From assembly GCA_022376925.1 (NCBI GenBank), contig JAIOJX010000026.1, forward strand, positions 254,631,330 to 254,695,329: a DNA stretch of 64,000 nt. Reading direction: 5' to 3'. Made by a program: the position numbers and the translations under genes. Under the pieces are notes generated by a model, which made no database searches, was not told the DNA's origin, and saw only the letters and a list, made by a program, of their open reading frames with translations. This document shows positions 10,673-23,694 of this stretch, in pieces; within the stretch, counting starts at the first letter, position 1; every line of letters starts with the position of its first letter. This DNA is from Tragulus kanchil. Lineage: Eukaryota > Chordata > Mammalia > Artiodactyla > Tragulidae.

Positions 10673-13600
10673 GGAGCATTTCCCATGTAAAACATCAGCA
10701 CTTATTGAAAAACAAACAAAACTATGCTTTTAGAATCATATTCAAAAATGTAAATTCTTGAGAAAAAGTTTTTCTTCCATCAATGGATAGCTCACTTTTT
10801 TCATTTGGCTGTATTTACAGTATTAGATTTTATTTTCCCATTAAAATTTTATCAGTAACCTAATTAGACAATGTAAGGTACTAAAGGAAATTAATACTTC
10901 ATTATATGTTAGAAGAGTAAGTAGAATGCTTTTGATCATAAGTTTATTCATCATTTTAGATTAATTCAGAATTATTTCCTTTTATACAACAATTTCTTCA
11001 GGGGTAAAAATATCTTAGGCTTATTTAACACTTAACGTAAGAGATGGTGGTGTTTTAAAGTGGAAAAGAAACTAGACCAAGTTAGAACTGAAGTTCTAAA
11101 TTCTAGTTTTTTTACTGACTGTGAACCTTTGAGTAAGATCTCAGATTCCTCATCCACAGAATGCGGGAGGTGGACAAGGAGATGGCTTCACCACCACAGT
11201 CCTTTTCCTGTGTGATACCCTGCTACAGGAAGAAAAGTACACTCAGACTCAAAAGACAGATTTTAATCTGAGTGCTGCCTCTAAACTTCTTAGTGACTTT
11301 GAGCATTTGCCCTCTCCCTGCTTTCTCATCTGTAATATAAAGGAAATGGAACAGATGGTGTCTAAGGACATTTCCAGCTCTAAAATTTTATAACAAAGGA
11401 AAATACCTGGGGTGCATATGCTACCTTCTATTTGCATGTAGAACTTGATGTTTTGCTCCAAGTAGCCCGAGAAGAACATATGCATTTATAAGGCATTTCC
11501 CCAATGTTCTGGCACATACGATTATCCACGTGAAGAGCAAATCTTAATTCCCAGGGAGAAAAGCTCTTAAGAGCCTTCTTTGTTTCACCTCTCGTAAGGT
11601 TAGACTCTGAAAGCCAGCATAAAATTTATTGAGGCTTCATCCTAGTGATCTCTGTAGGCCATGAAGCCACTATACTAAAACTTTCTCTTCACCTGCTCTT
11701 TATAAATATACTGCTTAGGTCCAAAAGTGACTTCTAAAAAAGCCACTTATCAAGTAAGCTTGCTTTAACATTTTCTTACATGAAAATGTGCTTAATCCAA
11801 ATATATTTTGGGGATTTGCAATTTCTGGAGTTTTGTTAAAATGTCCTTCCTCTTCAAGTAAAGTATCAAAGCAAAGTATTTGCTTCAAAAGGAAGTCAAA
11901 ACTACAGTTACGGTGGTTTACAGAACATTTCTGGTAGTCTTTGCTTCATTTCAATATCTTGCCATGATTGGCTGTTGATAGTTACAAAAAAGGAAGTCTT
12001 CAAGTTGGGGGATTTCTCAGTGGAAGTTCCCAATTTAACACAAGGGAGATCTCAAAACAGTTTGGGCAGCACTGCCAGAGCCTGTAGATAAAACTTCCAG
12101 ATTCTGTAACTGCCTACTTCTTTAAAAAGCAGTAGTCTGTGAAGAAAGCCTTGTAAGCTGGAGAAGAGGTAATCAAAACTTTAGCAGTTCTACCAGTTCT
12201 CAAACTAGCAAGGTGGCCTGAATGTCTTAAATTGAAGTGTTGCAGATTTGCTCGACAGTTGCTCCTGTTAAGTGAGTAATTTATGACATGATTCAGTAAT
12301 GTCTTTTATTCATTGCCATAGTAAGAAATTCAGCCTTTTAAAATATGGGGTCTTTAGCCAAGATTAAGGGAAATTTTTGAAAACTGATATCGTTTTGCAT
12401 TTGTCTAAACTTTTAAGATAGAATGTGTGTCTCTATTTAAAATGGCTTTTTAAAGTTTATATCTGGAATATAGCCTTCTCCAATGAGAGCTTTCTATAAC
12501 ATAATGTTTAAAAGATATATACTTGGCATAAGTTAAGTCATATATAGCTTACTAGGTTTAAAAGTAAATACATATATATTCATATCTTTTTGGTTAAATA
12601 GATAAAGATCAGTTCTGGCCTGCTGCAATGTGTTCATTCAAGCATTAACTTGCATTTATTAATTTTCCATCTTCTAAGAAATACATGTTTTATAAATATT
12701 TCTTTATAGTAAAGTATTAACCTTATAGAAAACTTAGCACTACCTATTTTCAAACATTTTAATTTCCACAATAACAGCAATTCAACAACTCAATCTTATT
12801 CTGTTTTCAGTTGGCCTTTATTTTTATGAGAAGTGAATATTGAAGATTGTATAGGCTATTCTTAAGAATAAGCTAATAGTTCAAAAAGATTAAACTTCAA
12901 GAATCATCACATTTGTTATATTAATAGCTGCCATTTATTGAGATTCTGGCAGAGAAAATGATCATAGGATCGTCCACCTAATAGCTGGTGTAGACAGGAC
13001 TTAACTACAAATCCACATCACTTTTTTCCCAAGGGTTTCTGTTGCCACCACCCTGACATCTTACAATACTGAAAAAGTATTTTGAGATATCTTATCAACT
13101 GCAAAAAGATGGAGTTTCGGGAAGGATAACACTTGGCTAGTATCACAAAAAAGTCAAGTCATTTACGGAAGCTTAGAACTCATTCCTAGGTCTTCTTTGT
13201 CCTCACTTGCTCACTCCATCTTGTCACTCCCTCCAGGGGTCATTTCCACCTGGGCGCAGGTGCACACATTAATCTGCCCCCATGCAGGAGAGGGACCTTG
13301 GGCCGTATACCAGGTCTGTCCTGATTGAAGTTCCTGCTAGTAGCCAACTAAAGCAATGTTCAATTATTCCTCTTAAACACTTTTACGACAGTGAAATAGA
13401 GGACCAACTGGAAGATTTAGAAGTCTCTCAAATTCCACCCCAAAAAAGCTGGTTGGAATTTCATGAAATGTATGCACTAATTGAAAGAAAATAATCATCC
13501 TTAACAGGAGAGAAACTTCCCATCTGCAAACATTTTTTTCTCTCCAGGTACTAAAGCCTCAGGAAACAGGTTATTTGTTCAATATAAAATGCATTTCAGT

Positions 13601-13981
13601 GTATTTTATCTTCTTCATAAAAGTAGTAGAGATACTATCTTGGTAAGGATATTCTTTCCATTGTATTTTCTAACCAAATACTGCTGACATTTAAGGAAGT
13701 TCATGATATCTTATATCTAGTCCTTGTATTGATATTTTATTTAGTCTAAATTATTTTATACCTAAAATAATTCGCAGGCAATGCCCAGATAGGAAAACAT
13801 AACTTGGTCTTCTTTTTTTCTTGTGATGGTGACATTGGCTAGAATTTCTAGAGCAGTGTTTAATAACAGGAGATAGCAGCCAACCTCATCATGTTCTGAT
13901 CTCAGTGGGAATTTCCCTAGTGGTTAATGTTAAGAATGACGTTGGCTGTTGGTTTGAGATAAACACCTTAATCATAAAAAC
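10673..13981. other. Intergenic, AT-rich; three MIR remnants
   Basis: MIR-like sense blocks occur at about 11,085-11,170, at 11,243-11,395 ('CTTTGAGCATTTGCC', then 'TTTCTCATCTGTAATATAAA') and at about 12,911-13,060. No exon, CpG cluster or RNA gene is evident. A 70-codon ATG frame at 13,282-13,494 has a coding-like amino-acid mix but no recognised relative, and is discussed as a finding. Confidence 0.55.
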
Positions 13982-16116
13982 CGAATAACTACCAAATATA
14001 CTCCTAACTCTAGTTTTCTAAAAGTGTATCAAGACTTCATGCTAAACTATATCATTGTCTTTTTTGTATCATTAGAGGCAACTGTACTGTTTCTACTTTA
14101 AGCTATATAGGACCCTTTTATATGATATGGTAATTATATTTTTAAGTATATGTGATTAAAAAACCATTCCTCAGTAATAAAAGTAGATTTGTAATTATAA
14201 ACTATATTTTGCTCTTGTTCTGGTTAAGATAATAAATTGCTTGATCAAAGCAAACCAAACCAAACCTACACATTTCCTCATTTTCTCTTCAATCCACATG
14301 CTTAAACGCCTCTCCTCTATCATTTTGGCTTCACAATTCAGTTCACAACTCAAATTAACAGAAAAGAATGAAAACAATGTGGCATAGCCAAGGAACCCTG
14401 TCAAGACAGAGCAACCATTACTCAAACAAAGCAGCTGTTCCTACACATTGTGCAAAAAGCTTTCTCTCTACTTGAACAGTGCTAGCTGTAGATCATGATT
14501 CAGCTACAGTCAACTGTGCTGTGCAAAATGTGTGTCCAAACTGATTTACCTTACACCAGTTTATATTAAGGAAACACACATTGAAAAAGAAGCATCTGTA
14601 ATTTACTGAGAATTTTTGTCTGCTTATACATAAAAGAAATTAATTTGTATTTTTATTTTCTGATAAAAATACCAAACATTTCCATATTCTAAAAAAGTTT
14701 CGTGGGACTCATTGGCTCCTTGAAATGTTTAAAGAGAACATCTTAGCACTCTTCGTCCTTGGCACACACTCTTGGAAGTAATTCTTTAAAAGCTTTTTGG
14801 TGTTTTCTATTGCTACTGATCTATTCAGGTTTTATACTTATTTTCCACACAGCTTAGGTTATTTATGCTTTTTATAAGCAAAATTTCATCAGAGCTGTCT
14901 AATATACCAGTATACATGGTGTTGTACTTTTATTATCTTCATAATCATATGGATAACCCTTTTCATTACGAATTTTATCCATTTATCTTTTTTCTTTCTT
15001 TTCTTCCTGATTCAGCATGTCAAAGGGTATGTCTCTTGGATGTTTAAAAAAAAAACGAATAACTACCAAATATACTCCTAACTCTAGTTTTCTAAAAGTG
15101 TATCAAGACTTCATGCTAAACTATATCATTGTCTTTTTTGTATCATTAGAGGCAACTGTACTGTTTCTACTTTAAGCTATATAGGACCCTTTTATATGAT
15201 ATGGTAATTATATTTTTAAGTATATGTGATTAAAAAACCATTCCTCAGTAATAAAAGTAGATTTGTAATTATAAACTATATTTTGCTCTTGTTCTGGTTA
15301 AGATAATAAATTGCTTGATCAAAGCAAACCAAACCAAACCTACACATTTCCTCATTTTCTCTTCAATCCACATGCTTAAACGCCTCTCCTCTATCATTTT
15401 GGCTTCACAATTCAGTTCACAACTCAAATTAACAGAAAAGAATGAAAACAATGTGGCATAGCCAAGGAACCCTGTCAAGACAGAGCAACCATTACTCAAA
15501 CAAAGCAGCTGTTCCTACACATTGTGCAAAAAGCTTTCTTTTACTTGAACAGTGCTAGCTGTAGATCATGATTCAGCTACAGTCAACTGTGCTGTGCAAA
15601 ATGTGTGTCCAAACTGATTTACCTTACACCAGTTTATATTAAGGAAACACACATTGAAAAAGAAGCATCTGTAATTTACTGAGAATTTTTGTCTGCTTAT
15701 ACATAAAAGAAATTAATTTGTATTTTTATTTTCTGATAAAAATACCAAACATTTCCATATTCTAAAAAAGTTTCGTGGGACTCATTGGCTCCTTGAAATG
15801 TTTAAAGAGAACATCTTAGCACTCTTCGTCCTTGGCACACACTCTTGGAAGTAATTCTTTAAAAGCTTTTTGGTGTTTTCTATTGCTACTGATCTATTCA
15901 GGTTTTATACTTATTTTCCACACAGCTTAGGTTATTTATGCTTTTTATAAGCAAAATTTCATCAGAGCTGTCTAATATACCAGTATACATGGTGTTGTAC
16001 TTTTATTATCTTCATAATCATATGGATAACCCTTTTCATTACGAATTTTATCCATTTATCTTTTTTCTTTCTTTTCTTCCTGATTCAGCATGTCAAAGGG
16101 TATGTCTCTTGGATGT
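13982..16116 (+). repeat. Direct duplication 4: about 1,062 bp, two copies
   Basis: Copy 1 is 13,982-15,043 and copy 2 is 15,056-16,116. They are separated by a 12-base A-rich spacer ending in ten A residues. The only difference I see is 'TTTCTCTCTACT' against 'TTTCTTTTACT' near 14,463 and 15,537. The sequence is AT-rich and unremarkable. A homopolymer at the join fits a contig break. Confidence 0.9.
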
Positions 16117-16429
16117 ATCACTTTTCTGGTTAGGTATTTTTTAAATAGTTAATTTTTGCCTTTATCTTGATTACTACTTTCTTCTGACTTTTCCTCTTTT
16201 CAGACTGTTTTACTTTTCCTTTCCTCAGTTTTACAGTCCAATGCTTAGTTCCTTTACTTTTATTATTTCTTATTTTATAATAAACATATTTAAGGCTAAA
16301 AATTTTCTGACTGTCATTTTAACTGCCCTTACAGTTTACTATGTCACTTTCACACTACTATTTTCTCTTTTTCAATTATCATTTCATTCCCTCTCTGATC
16401 CAAGAATAATTTAGGAGAACAAAGGGTTT

Positions 16430-17640
16430 TTTTGTAATCTACTAGATTTTTTTAGAATCGTTTTAGATTTAGAGAGAAAAATGAACAACAAACACTACAG
16501 GGTCCTGTGTTCCACCCTACCTCTTCTCCATACCTCCCCCTGCTCCCCGACACACATAGCTTCCCCTATTACTAACACATTAATGTATGGTACATTTGTG
16601 ACAGTTGAGGAACAATATTGGTATATTTTTATTAATTCAGCTATAGTTTATTCAAATTTCCTTATTTTTTTCCTTTAAAAAATGAAGGTTAATTCACATA
16701 AGAAAAGCAAATATTATAAAGTGAACAACTGAGTGGCATTCAGTCCACTCACAATGTTGTGAAACCACCACTTCTATATAGTTTCAAAACATTTTATCAC
16801 CCCAAAAGGAAACCTGTACCCATTAGACAGTTGCTCTGCATTTCCTGCTCTCTTCAATCCTTGACAACCAACAGGCTGTGTTCTGTCTATATGCATATAC
16901 CTATGCTGGGTATTTCATGGAAGTGAAATTATATATGTGACTTTTCTGTGTGACTTTTTTGACCTAGCGTAACATTTTCAAGATACATCAATGTTATTTG
17001 TATACACAATCCATTAATCCATTGATGGACAGGGTAGCTAGGCTATTTTCACCTTTTGACTGTTGTAAACAGTGTGCTATGACCATGCATTTACATTGTT
17101 TGAGCTCCTGTTTTCAAGTCTTTTAAGTATATCCCTCACAGAATTGTGTATTTGAGTGATTTTCTTATGTTTAACCACCCTCGCATTTCAGAAATAAATC
17201 ACACTTGGTCATGATGTATAGTCACTTAATATATGGTTGAATTCAGTTCACAAGTATCTTGTGGAGAATTGTTGCATCTTCACCCAAAAAGAACATTGGT
17301 TTTTGGTTTTTGGTTTTCTTTCTTTGCAGTTTCTTTGTCTGATTTGGGTATCATAGTAATGCTGGCCTCATCCTCTATTTTTTTAAGAGTTTCCGAAGGA
17401 CTGGTATTCATTCTTCTCTAAGTATTTGGTAAAATTCCCTGGTAAAACTATCTGGTCCTGAAATGCTTTGTTGGGAGGTTTTTGATTACTGATTCACTTC
17501 TTTTGCCTGCTTACATCTGTTGCCAAATTCCTCTAGTGAACTTTTCATTTTACTTATTGTACTGTTAAGCTCCAAAATTTCTATCTAGTTCCTTTTCACA
17601 TTTTTTATCTCTTTATTGACAATCTCATTTTGTTAATACT
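16430..17640 (-). mobile_element. Old L1 remnants, antisense
   Basis: About 16,430-16,680 and 16,690-17,150 match the antisense 3' UTR of old mammalian L1. Examples are 'CACAATGTTGTGAAACCACC', 'CACCCCAAAAGGAAACC' and a 'CAACCAACAGGCTGTGTTC' block. About 17,150-17,640 is antisense ORF2: the 'ATCCTCTATTTTTTTAAGAG' and 'AACTATCTGGTCCTGAAATG' blocks occur in ORF2 order. All frames are broken. Confidence 0.65.
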
Positions 17641-17829
17641 CCATTTTCTGATTTCCTTTGGTTGTTTGTCCATGGTTTCCTTTAACTCTTTGGGCATATG
17701 TAAGACAAGTGATTTAAGGTAAGAGATTTTTCTAGTAAGTATAATCTCTATGAATCCTTAAGGTGAACTTTCAACAACTTGTTAAATGATAATTCTGATT
17801 ACTTCCTTAAATTGAAAATCATTACATTG

Positions 17830-18405
17830 CTATTGCCATTAGCTAGGGTATAGAAGTAACCTAGATGTCCATCGACCGATGAATGAATAAAGCAGTTGTG
17901 GTACATATACACAGTGGAATATTACTTAACCATTAAAATGAATGCATTTGAGTCAGTGCTAATGAGGCGGATGTACCTAGAGCCTATTATACATAATGAA
18001 GTAAGTCAGAAAGAGAAAAACAAATATTGTATATTAACACATATAAATAGAACCTAGAAAGATGGTATTGATGACCTATTTGCAGAGGAGCAATGGAGAC
18101 AGGTATAGAGAACAGACCTGTGTATACAATGGGAGAAGGAGAGGTAGGGAAGAATTGAAAGAGCGACATTGAAGCGTATCCATTACCATATGTAGAATAG
18201 TCAGTGGGGATTTGCTGTGGGACTCAGGGAGCTCAAATCCAGTGCTCTATCACAACCTAGAGGGGTGGGACGGGGTGGGAGAGAGTTTCCAGAGGGAGAG
18301 GATATATATATACCTATGGCTGATTCATGTTGATATCTGGCAGAAACTAACATAATACTGTAAAGCAATTATCTTCCAATTAAAATTTTTAAAAAAGAGA
18401 ATACT
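17830..18405 (+). mobile_element. L1 3' end with 3' UTR, sense
   Basis: The L1 tail phrase 'AACCTAGATGTCCATCGACC' near 17,861 is followed by the 'TGGAATATTACTTAACC' block. The 3' UTR ends in 'CTTCCAATTAAAATTTTTAA', the usual artiodactyl L1 terminus. It is a distinct copy from the one at 1-780 and is 5' truncated. Confidence 0.8.
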
Positions 18406-18565
18406 TAGAATTTGACAAGGGATAAAGTTAGGAGACTAGTATGGTAAATATTAATTTGATGATGACCTGAGCAAGAGGTGTCAATAGAGACAGAATGTGG
18501 TGGTGAAAACAGAGGGTGACAATGAGGACAGAGCATATGCATGCAAAAAAAAAAAAGTTACAGGG

Positions 18566-18888
18566 GGCTTCCCTGGTGGTCCAGTGGGTAAGGACACCGC
18601 CTTGCAGTGCAAGGGGCGCCGGTTCGATCCCTGGCCTGGGAAGATCCCACGTGCCGCGGAGCGGCTGGACCAATGTGTCCAATTACCGAGCCGGAGCTCT
18701 GGAGCGCATGCGCCCAGAGCCGGTGCTCTGCGACAACAGAGGCCACCGCGATGGGAGGCCCACACGGGCCAAAGAACAAAGATGGATGAAAACAGAGAAA
18801 TGGAAGACCAATAGAAGTGGCCTGCCTGTTCCCCTCCCTCCCCACCCCCCAAAATAAATAAATAAATCTTTAAAAAAAAAAAAAAAAG
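18566..18888 (+). mobile_element. Young tRNA-Glu-derived SINE, unfamiliar subfamily
   Basis: The head has a Pol III A-box region ('GGTGGTCCAGTGGGTAAGG') and a B box 'GGTTCGATCCC' at 18,621-18,631. The body contains 'GGAGCGCATGCGCCCAGAGC', then 'ACACGGGCCAAAGAACAAAG', then 'CCAATAGAAGTGGCC', and ends in a C-rich stretch, (TAAA)n and poly-A. A 12-bp target-site duplication 'AAAGTTACAGGG' flanks it (18,554-18,565 and 18,889-18,900). The head and CCTGGGAAGATCCCAC segment are shared with cetartiodactyl CHR-2-type SINEs. The tail is not one I know. Confidence 0.85.
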
Positions 18889-18896
18889 AAAGTTAC

Positions 18897-18990
18897 AGGG
18901 ACTTCCCTTCAACTGCAGGGGGCATGGATTTGATCCCTGGTTGGGGAACTAATATCCCACACACCACATGGTGCAGTCAAACAGTTAAAA
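18897..18990 (+). mobile_element. Short CHR-1-like tRNA SINE
   Basis: The segment 'GGGACTTCCC', a 'TTTGATCCCTGGTTGGGGAA' block and 'ATATCCCACACACCAC' match the short cetartiodactyl CHR-1-type SINE, missing part of its head. It sits directly behind the younger SINE, whose target site lies at its start. Confidence 0.7.
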
Positions 18991-19096
18991 AACTATAGTG
19001 TAGAGGAGTGCTCATAAGGAAGAAAGCATTTCACATCTGTATTATCTGAGCAATGTTTTTCTTTCTTTCTTCCTGTATTGAGGAGCAAGAAAAAAC

Positions 19097-19219
19097 AGGG
19101 AATTCCCTGCTGGGCCGGTGGTTAAGATTCCATGCTTTCAGTGCTGAGGACCTGGGTTCAACTCCTGGTCAAGGAACCAAGATCCCACAAGTGTTGAGGT
19201 GTGGCCAAAAAAAATAAAC
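19097..19219 (+). mobile_element. CHR-1-like tRNA SINE
   Basis: 'GGGAATTCCCTGCTGGGCCG' opens the element, 'CAACTCCTGGTCAAGGAACC' spans a decayed B-box region, and 'GTGTGGCC' plus an A run close it. It is diverged, hence older. Confidence 0.75.
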
Positions 19220-19289
19220 ATATGATTTTTAATTATATTTGTAATTATTTACCTTCATTTTTTTAAATAAAAAACAAAACAAAACATCA

Positions 19290-19570
19290 GGGCTTCCCTG
19301 GTGGTCCAGTGGGTAGAGAATCTGCCTTGCAGTGCAAAAGGCACCAGTTTGATCCCTGACCTTGGAAGATCCCACGTGCCGCACAGCAGCTAGAACAATG
19401 TGTCCAATGTGTCCAACTACCTAGCTGGAGCTCTGGAGGGAATGCGCCCAGAGCCAGTGCTCTACAACGAGCGAGGCCACTGTGATGAGAAGCCCACACA
19501 GGCCAAAGAACAAGGATAAACAAAATGAAAGACCAATAGAAGTGGCCAAAAATTAAATTAAATTAAATTA
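19290..19570 (+). mobile_element. tRNA-Glu SINE, same unfamiliar subfamily
   Basis: It shares the head and 'AAGTGGCC' tail with the copy at 18,566 but lacks the C-rich stretch and ends in repeated AAATT units. The 9-bp target-site duplication 'AAAACATCA' is at 19,281-19,289 and 19,571-19,579. It is more diverged than the 18.6 kb copy and has a small 'CAATGTGTC' tandem repeat near 19,396. Confidence 0.8.
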
Positions 19571-19579
19571 AAAACATCA

Positions 19580-20188
19580 AATAGTATACGTTCAATGACA
19601 ATATCATTGATGGAATGAGAACCTATCTGTCGTTTCCCTGTTTTCACATATAGAAGATAATAAAATGAGAAAATCAGAACTTTTTCCTTCCTGCCACCTC
19701 TCTTCCAACCACTTGAGCTTCTGTTGCTATAATCAGGAAGTTTAGAACATATAATTACTAAATTATTTATTTATACTTGGACCTTATGTCTTAAAGATTA
19801 CTTTTAATATTCTCATTATATTTGCAATAAGTTTTTGCCTAATATGATATTTAAATTATTTCAAATATTTATAGACATTTCTTTTATATCAGAATTTCCC
19901 CTTCCTTAGTCTTTGTACTTTGATTCCCTTCTTGATTAGCTGAAATGCATGTTCAATTATCTCAGTATAGAGGTGATATATTTCTGAACTATGAGGTACC
20001 TAAGAATGTCTTAGTTTTCCTTTCTTGTGCAAATGATACTTTGTGTGTGTATAACTTTGTAAGTCAAATCTTTCTCAGGCTACCATATATATTATTCTAT
20101 TCAGCTTCTTAAGTTTAATGTTAAAATATAAGTCTATTTTGCTCTTTCCTCCTTTGAAAGTACTTTCCTTTGTTTTGCTTTTTTTTTT
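19580..20188. other. Intergenic, nothing recognised
   Basis: AT-rich sequence with no supported gene, RNA or named repeat. Confidence 0.5.
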
Positions 20189-20328
20189 GGTTGTGCCAAG
20201 TCTTAGTTGCAGCATGCAGGACCTTAATTGCAGAATGTGGGATCTAGTTCCCTGACCAGGGATCAAACCTGGGCTTCTTGCATTGGAAGCGGGGAGTCTT
20301 AGCCAATAGACCACCAGGGTAATCCCCT
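20189..20328 (-). mobile_element. CHR-1-like tRNA SINE, antisense
   Basis: Read on the reverse strand, the head ('CTGGTGGTCTATTGGCTAAG') and the segment complementary to 'TGACCAGGGATCAAACC' are visible. Duplication 5 starts inside this element, so its head reappears at 21,372-21,409 without the rest. Confidence 0.7.
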
Positions 20329-22441
20329 GTCTGGATTCTTCACATATATTCTGACGTATCTTTAGTTGCTATTTCTGTTCATTTTCCTCAGATCTCTTTT
20401 TCAGAAAATGGAGCACTAGCTTTCCATTATTACATTTAATGGCTTCCATCCATTTATCTTTTCCTTGGTGGCTCAGATGGTAAAGAATATACCTGCAATG
20501 AGGAAGACCTGGGTTTGATCTTGGGTTTGGAAGATCCCCTGCAGAAAGGAGTGTCTACCCACTCCAGCATTCTTACCTGGAGAATTCCACTGACAGGGGA
20601 GCCTGGCTACTGTCCATGGGATTGCAGAGTCAGACATGGCTGAGCAACTAACACTTTCTCTTTTTCATTTCATTCACATTTTGAGAGAGTTTTTCAAGCT
20701 TTTTCCTCTAATCATTGATCTAACATTCTGTAGTATGGATTCCATATTTTTCTTATGTTCAAATAATATTAAAATCTTGACATTACATGTTCTGTGTCCT
20801 TACCGTCTAAATTTACCCAACTTAGTTACTTTTCCTTGCTTATCTTAGTCTAATATCATGTCTAATGCTTCAACTCCTGTATCACAGAGAATACAAATCA
20901 GATTCTTCGCATTTACTTATGCTTATGGTGAATGGTTTTCAGAGTGCTCACTTTCTCAGAATTTGGTGGTACTTTGTTCTTCTTCCTTTATGTAGTACAA
21001 TCTTTTCAAAAGGATGCTTTGCCTTGTATTACACTCCTTAATACAAGAGTATTATATCTTGCATTAAACTCATTCCAAGGCTTGTGTAGCCCTTATAACC
21101 AGATGTGTGGATTTCGTTTTTTCTCATTAACTGCCTGGTTTCTACTAACTCCTCTGCACAAATCTTGAGCTGGGAGGCATAAGACATGCATAGTTCACTC
21201 TGGTAACTATTGAACCTAAAGCTAACATGTATCAACTTTGTCACTATGATTACTGGCCTGAGATGAGATTCCTCATCCTTATTGCCTAGTTATTTTAATA
21301 TGAAGAGAATTCCTGGTTAATTAGAAAAAAATCATTCACCTTTGCCTTGGTAAGCACCATTTTGCATTGCGGGGGAGTCTTAGCCAATAGACCACCAGGG
21401 TAATCCCCTGTCTGGATTCTTCACATATATTCTGACGTATCTTTAGTTGCTATTTCTGTTCATTTTCCTCAGATCTCTTTTTCAGAAAATGGAGCACTAG
21501 CTTTCCATTATTACATTTAATGGCTTCCATCCATTTATCTTTTCCTTGGTGGCTCAGATGGTAAAGAATATACCTGCAATGAGGAAGACCTGGGTTTGAT
21601 CTTGGGTTTGGAAGATCCCCTGCAGAAAGGAGTGTCTACCCACTCCAGCATTCTTACCTGGAGAATTCCACTGACAGGGGAGCCTGGCTACTGCCCATGG
21701 GATTGCAGAGTCAGACATGGCTGAGCAACTAACACTTTCTCTTTTTCATTTCATTCACATTTTGAGAGAGTTTTTCAAGCTTTTTCCTCTAATCATTGAT
21801 TTAACATTCTGTAGTATGGATTCCATATTTTTCTTATGTTCAAATAATATTAAAATCTTGACATTACATGTTCTGTGTCCTTACCGTCTAAATTTACCCA
21901 ACTTAGTTACTTTTCCTTGCTTATCTTAGTCTAATATCATGTCTAATGCTTCAACTCCTGTATCACAGAGAATACAAATCAGATTCTTCGCATTTACTTA
22001 TGCTTATGGTGAATGGTTTTCAGAGTGCTCACTTTCTCAGAATTTGGTGGTACTTTGTTCTTCTTCCTTTATGTAGTACAATCTTTTCAAAAGGATGCTT
22101 TGCCTTGTATTACACTCCTTAATACAAGAGTATTATATCTTGCATTAAACTCATTCCAAGGCTTGTGTAGCCCTTATAACCAGATGTGTGGATTTCGTTT
22201 TTTCTCATTAACTGCCTGGTTTCTACTAACTCCTCTGCACAAATCTTGAGCTGGGAGGCATAAGACATGCATAGTTCACTCTGGTAACTATTGAACCTAA
22301 AGCTAACATGTATCAACTTTGTCACTATGATTACTGGCCTGAGATGAGATTCCTCATCCTTATTGCCTAGTTATTTTAATATGAAGAGAATTCCTGGTTA
22401 ATTAGAAAAAAATCATTCACCTTTGCCTTGGTAAGCACCAT
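20291..22441 (+). repeat. Direct duplication 5: about 1,070 bp, two copies
   Basis: Copy 1 is 20,291-21,360 and copy 2 is 21,372-22,441, offset 1,081. I see about two substitutions ('TACTGTCCATGG' against 'TACTGCCCATGG'; 'GATCTAAC' against 'GATTTAAC'). The 11-base spacer shares 'GCATTG' with sequence just before copy 1. The start lies inside an antisense SINE and the end in unique sequence, which is unlike any transposition or recombination boundary. Confidence 0.92.
20461..20665 (+). mobile_element. Bov-tA SINE
   Basis: A tRNA-Glu-like head ('TGGTGGCTCAGATGGTAAAG') is joined to a BovB-derived Bov-A unit ('ACCCACTCCAGCATTCTTAC' through 'CAGACATGGCTGAGCAACTA'). This composite is ruminant-specific. 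A second copy at 21,542-21,746 is a product of duplication 5. Confidence 0.85.
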
Positions 22442-22548
22442 GTATGAAAAATTAAACTCCAAGAGGGTCAAACACACAAGTCTGTCAACCCAGGCCTTTC
22501 TATTATTTGTTTCACGTATCTTTTAGAAGAAGAATGGCAGCATAGTGT

Positions 22549-22757
22549 GGCATACATGCTCAGTCGTGTCTGACTCTTTGTGATTCTGAGGACTGTAGCC
22601 CACCAGGCTCCTTTGCCCATGGGATTTTCAGGGCAAGAATACTGGAGTAAGTTGTCATGTTCTTCTCCGAGGAATCTTCCTGACCCAGGGATTGAATCCT
22701 TGTCTCTTGCCTCTCCTACATTGGCAGGCGAGTTCTTTACCAGCTGAGCCACCAGAG
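22549..22757 (-). mobile_element. Bov-tA SINE, antisense
   Basis: It begins with the reverse complement of the Bov-A unit ('GCTCAGTCGTGTCTGACTCT') and ends with the reverse complement of the tRNA head ('TTACCAGCTGAGCCACCAG'). The minus-strand frame at 22,468-22,776 is a read-through of this SINE. Confidence 0.85.
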
Positions 22758-23694
22758 AATAGATACAGAATATCACATCTGTCAGCTCCCATTGGAATCA
22801 TGTTGGTATACTCCAGAGTTCCAAAATATCAATAAATAACAGAAAGAAGTACTAATGAGGGAAGATAGAGCAACTAGACGTAAAACAGTATTTGGAGGTA
22901 ACACGTAGCAGTGGAGTTACTGTCCATTTCACTAGTGGGTGCCATGAAGCAGATAGCTTACTTATTATGCTTAAGGTCACAGGTTTGCTCGTCTTCACAC
23001 AACACAGCTTGTGTCCATTGTGGCCCTACAGTTCTTGTCAAATTCTGTCAGCAGGATGTATGTCAGCAGGATTATGGCTACTCTGAAAGACTTAAGCCCT
23101 AAGGCAGCAAGGCTTGGCAAGTGAGCACCTATTACAATTGAATGTCCTACACAGGACACAGTCTTGCAGCCCTGTGCACTAAGTCTGGTCATCAATCCTG
23201 CTGTTTGATACTATTTTGAGTTCTCCTATTTTTCTCATTTTTCATAAGTCATTTAATTCAGAGTATGAGACAAAAACAGCTAGTCCAGATGTCATCCTAA
23301 ATCAGAAGTCAACCAGATTCTATAAATAGTGATATTTCACATCAAAGATTTGACTGAGCTCAATGATGCATACCTGACATTCCAAGTTGTAGTATGTATT
23401 TATACTGGCAGCTTTCCTTGTTTCTAGATTTATATTCAGAACTCTCAATAAAATATTAAGCAGCTTTCAAAATAAGTTCTGAAAGGGTTTTAATAAGCCT
23501 GCAGTTCTCCTTTTCATTCCATTCTACACTCCAGTACTGCTTGCTAATGCAAGGTACATAATAACATAAGGAAAATTAGTGAAATGGTGTCATTTTTAAA
23601 GAATTATTCTTCAAATGAACATCTCAACTCAATTCCTAACCTTAATGAAACATATCATATGTCAGTTTTAAAAAGTTTATCATTGGGCTTCCCT
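22758..23694. other. Intergenic, nothing recognised
   Basis: Short frames on both strands near 22,892-23,195 overlap one another without coding character. No named repeat is evident. Confidence 0.5.

Noticed and set aside
18481..18912. 143-, 113- and 105-codon frames near 18.5-18.9 kb
   Set aside because: All read through the GC-rich tRNA-Glu SINE. Similar frames recur at every other copy (43.0, 51.2, 56.9, 58.4 and 62.7 kb).
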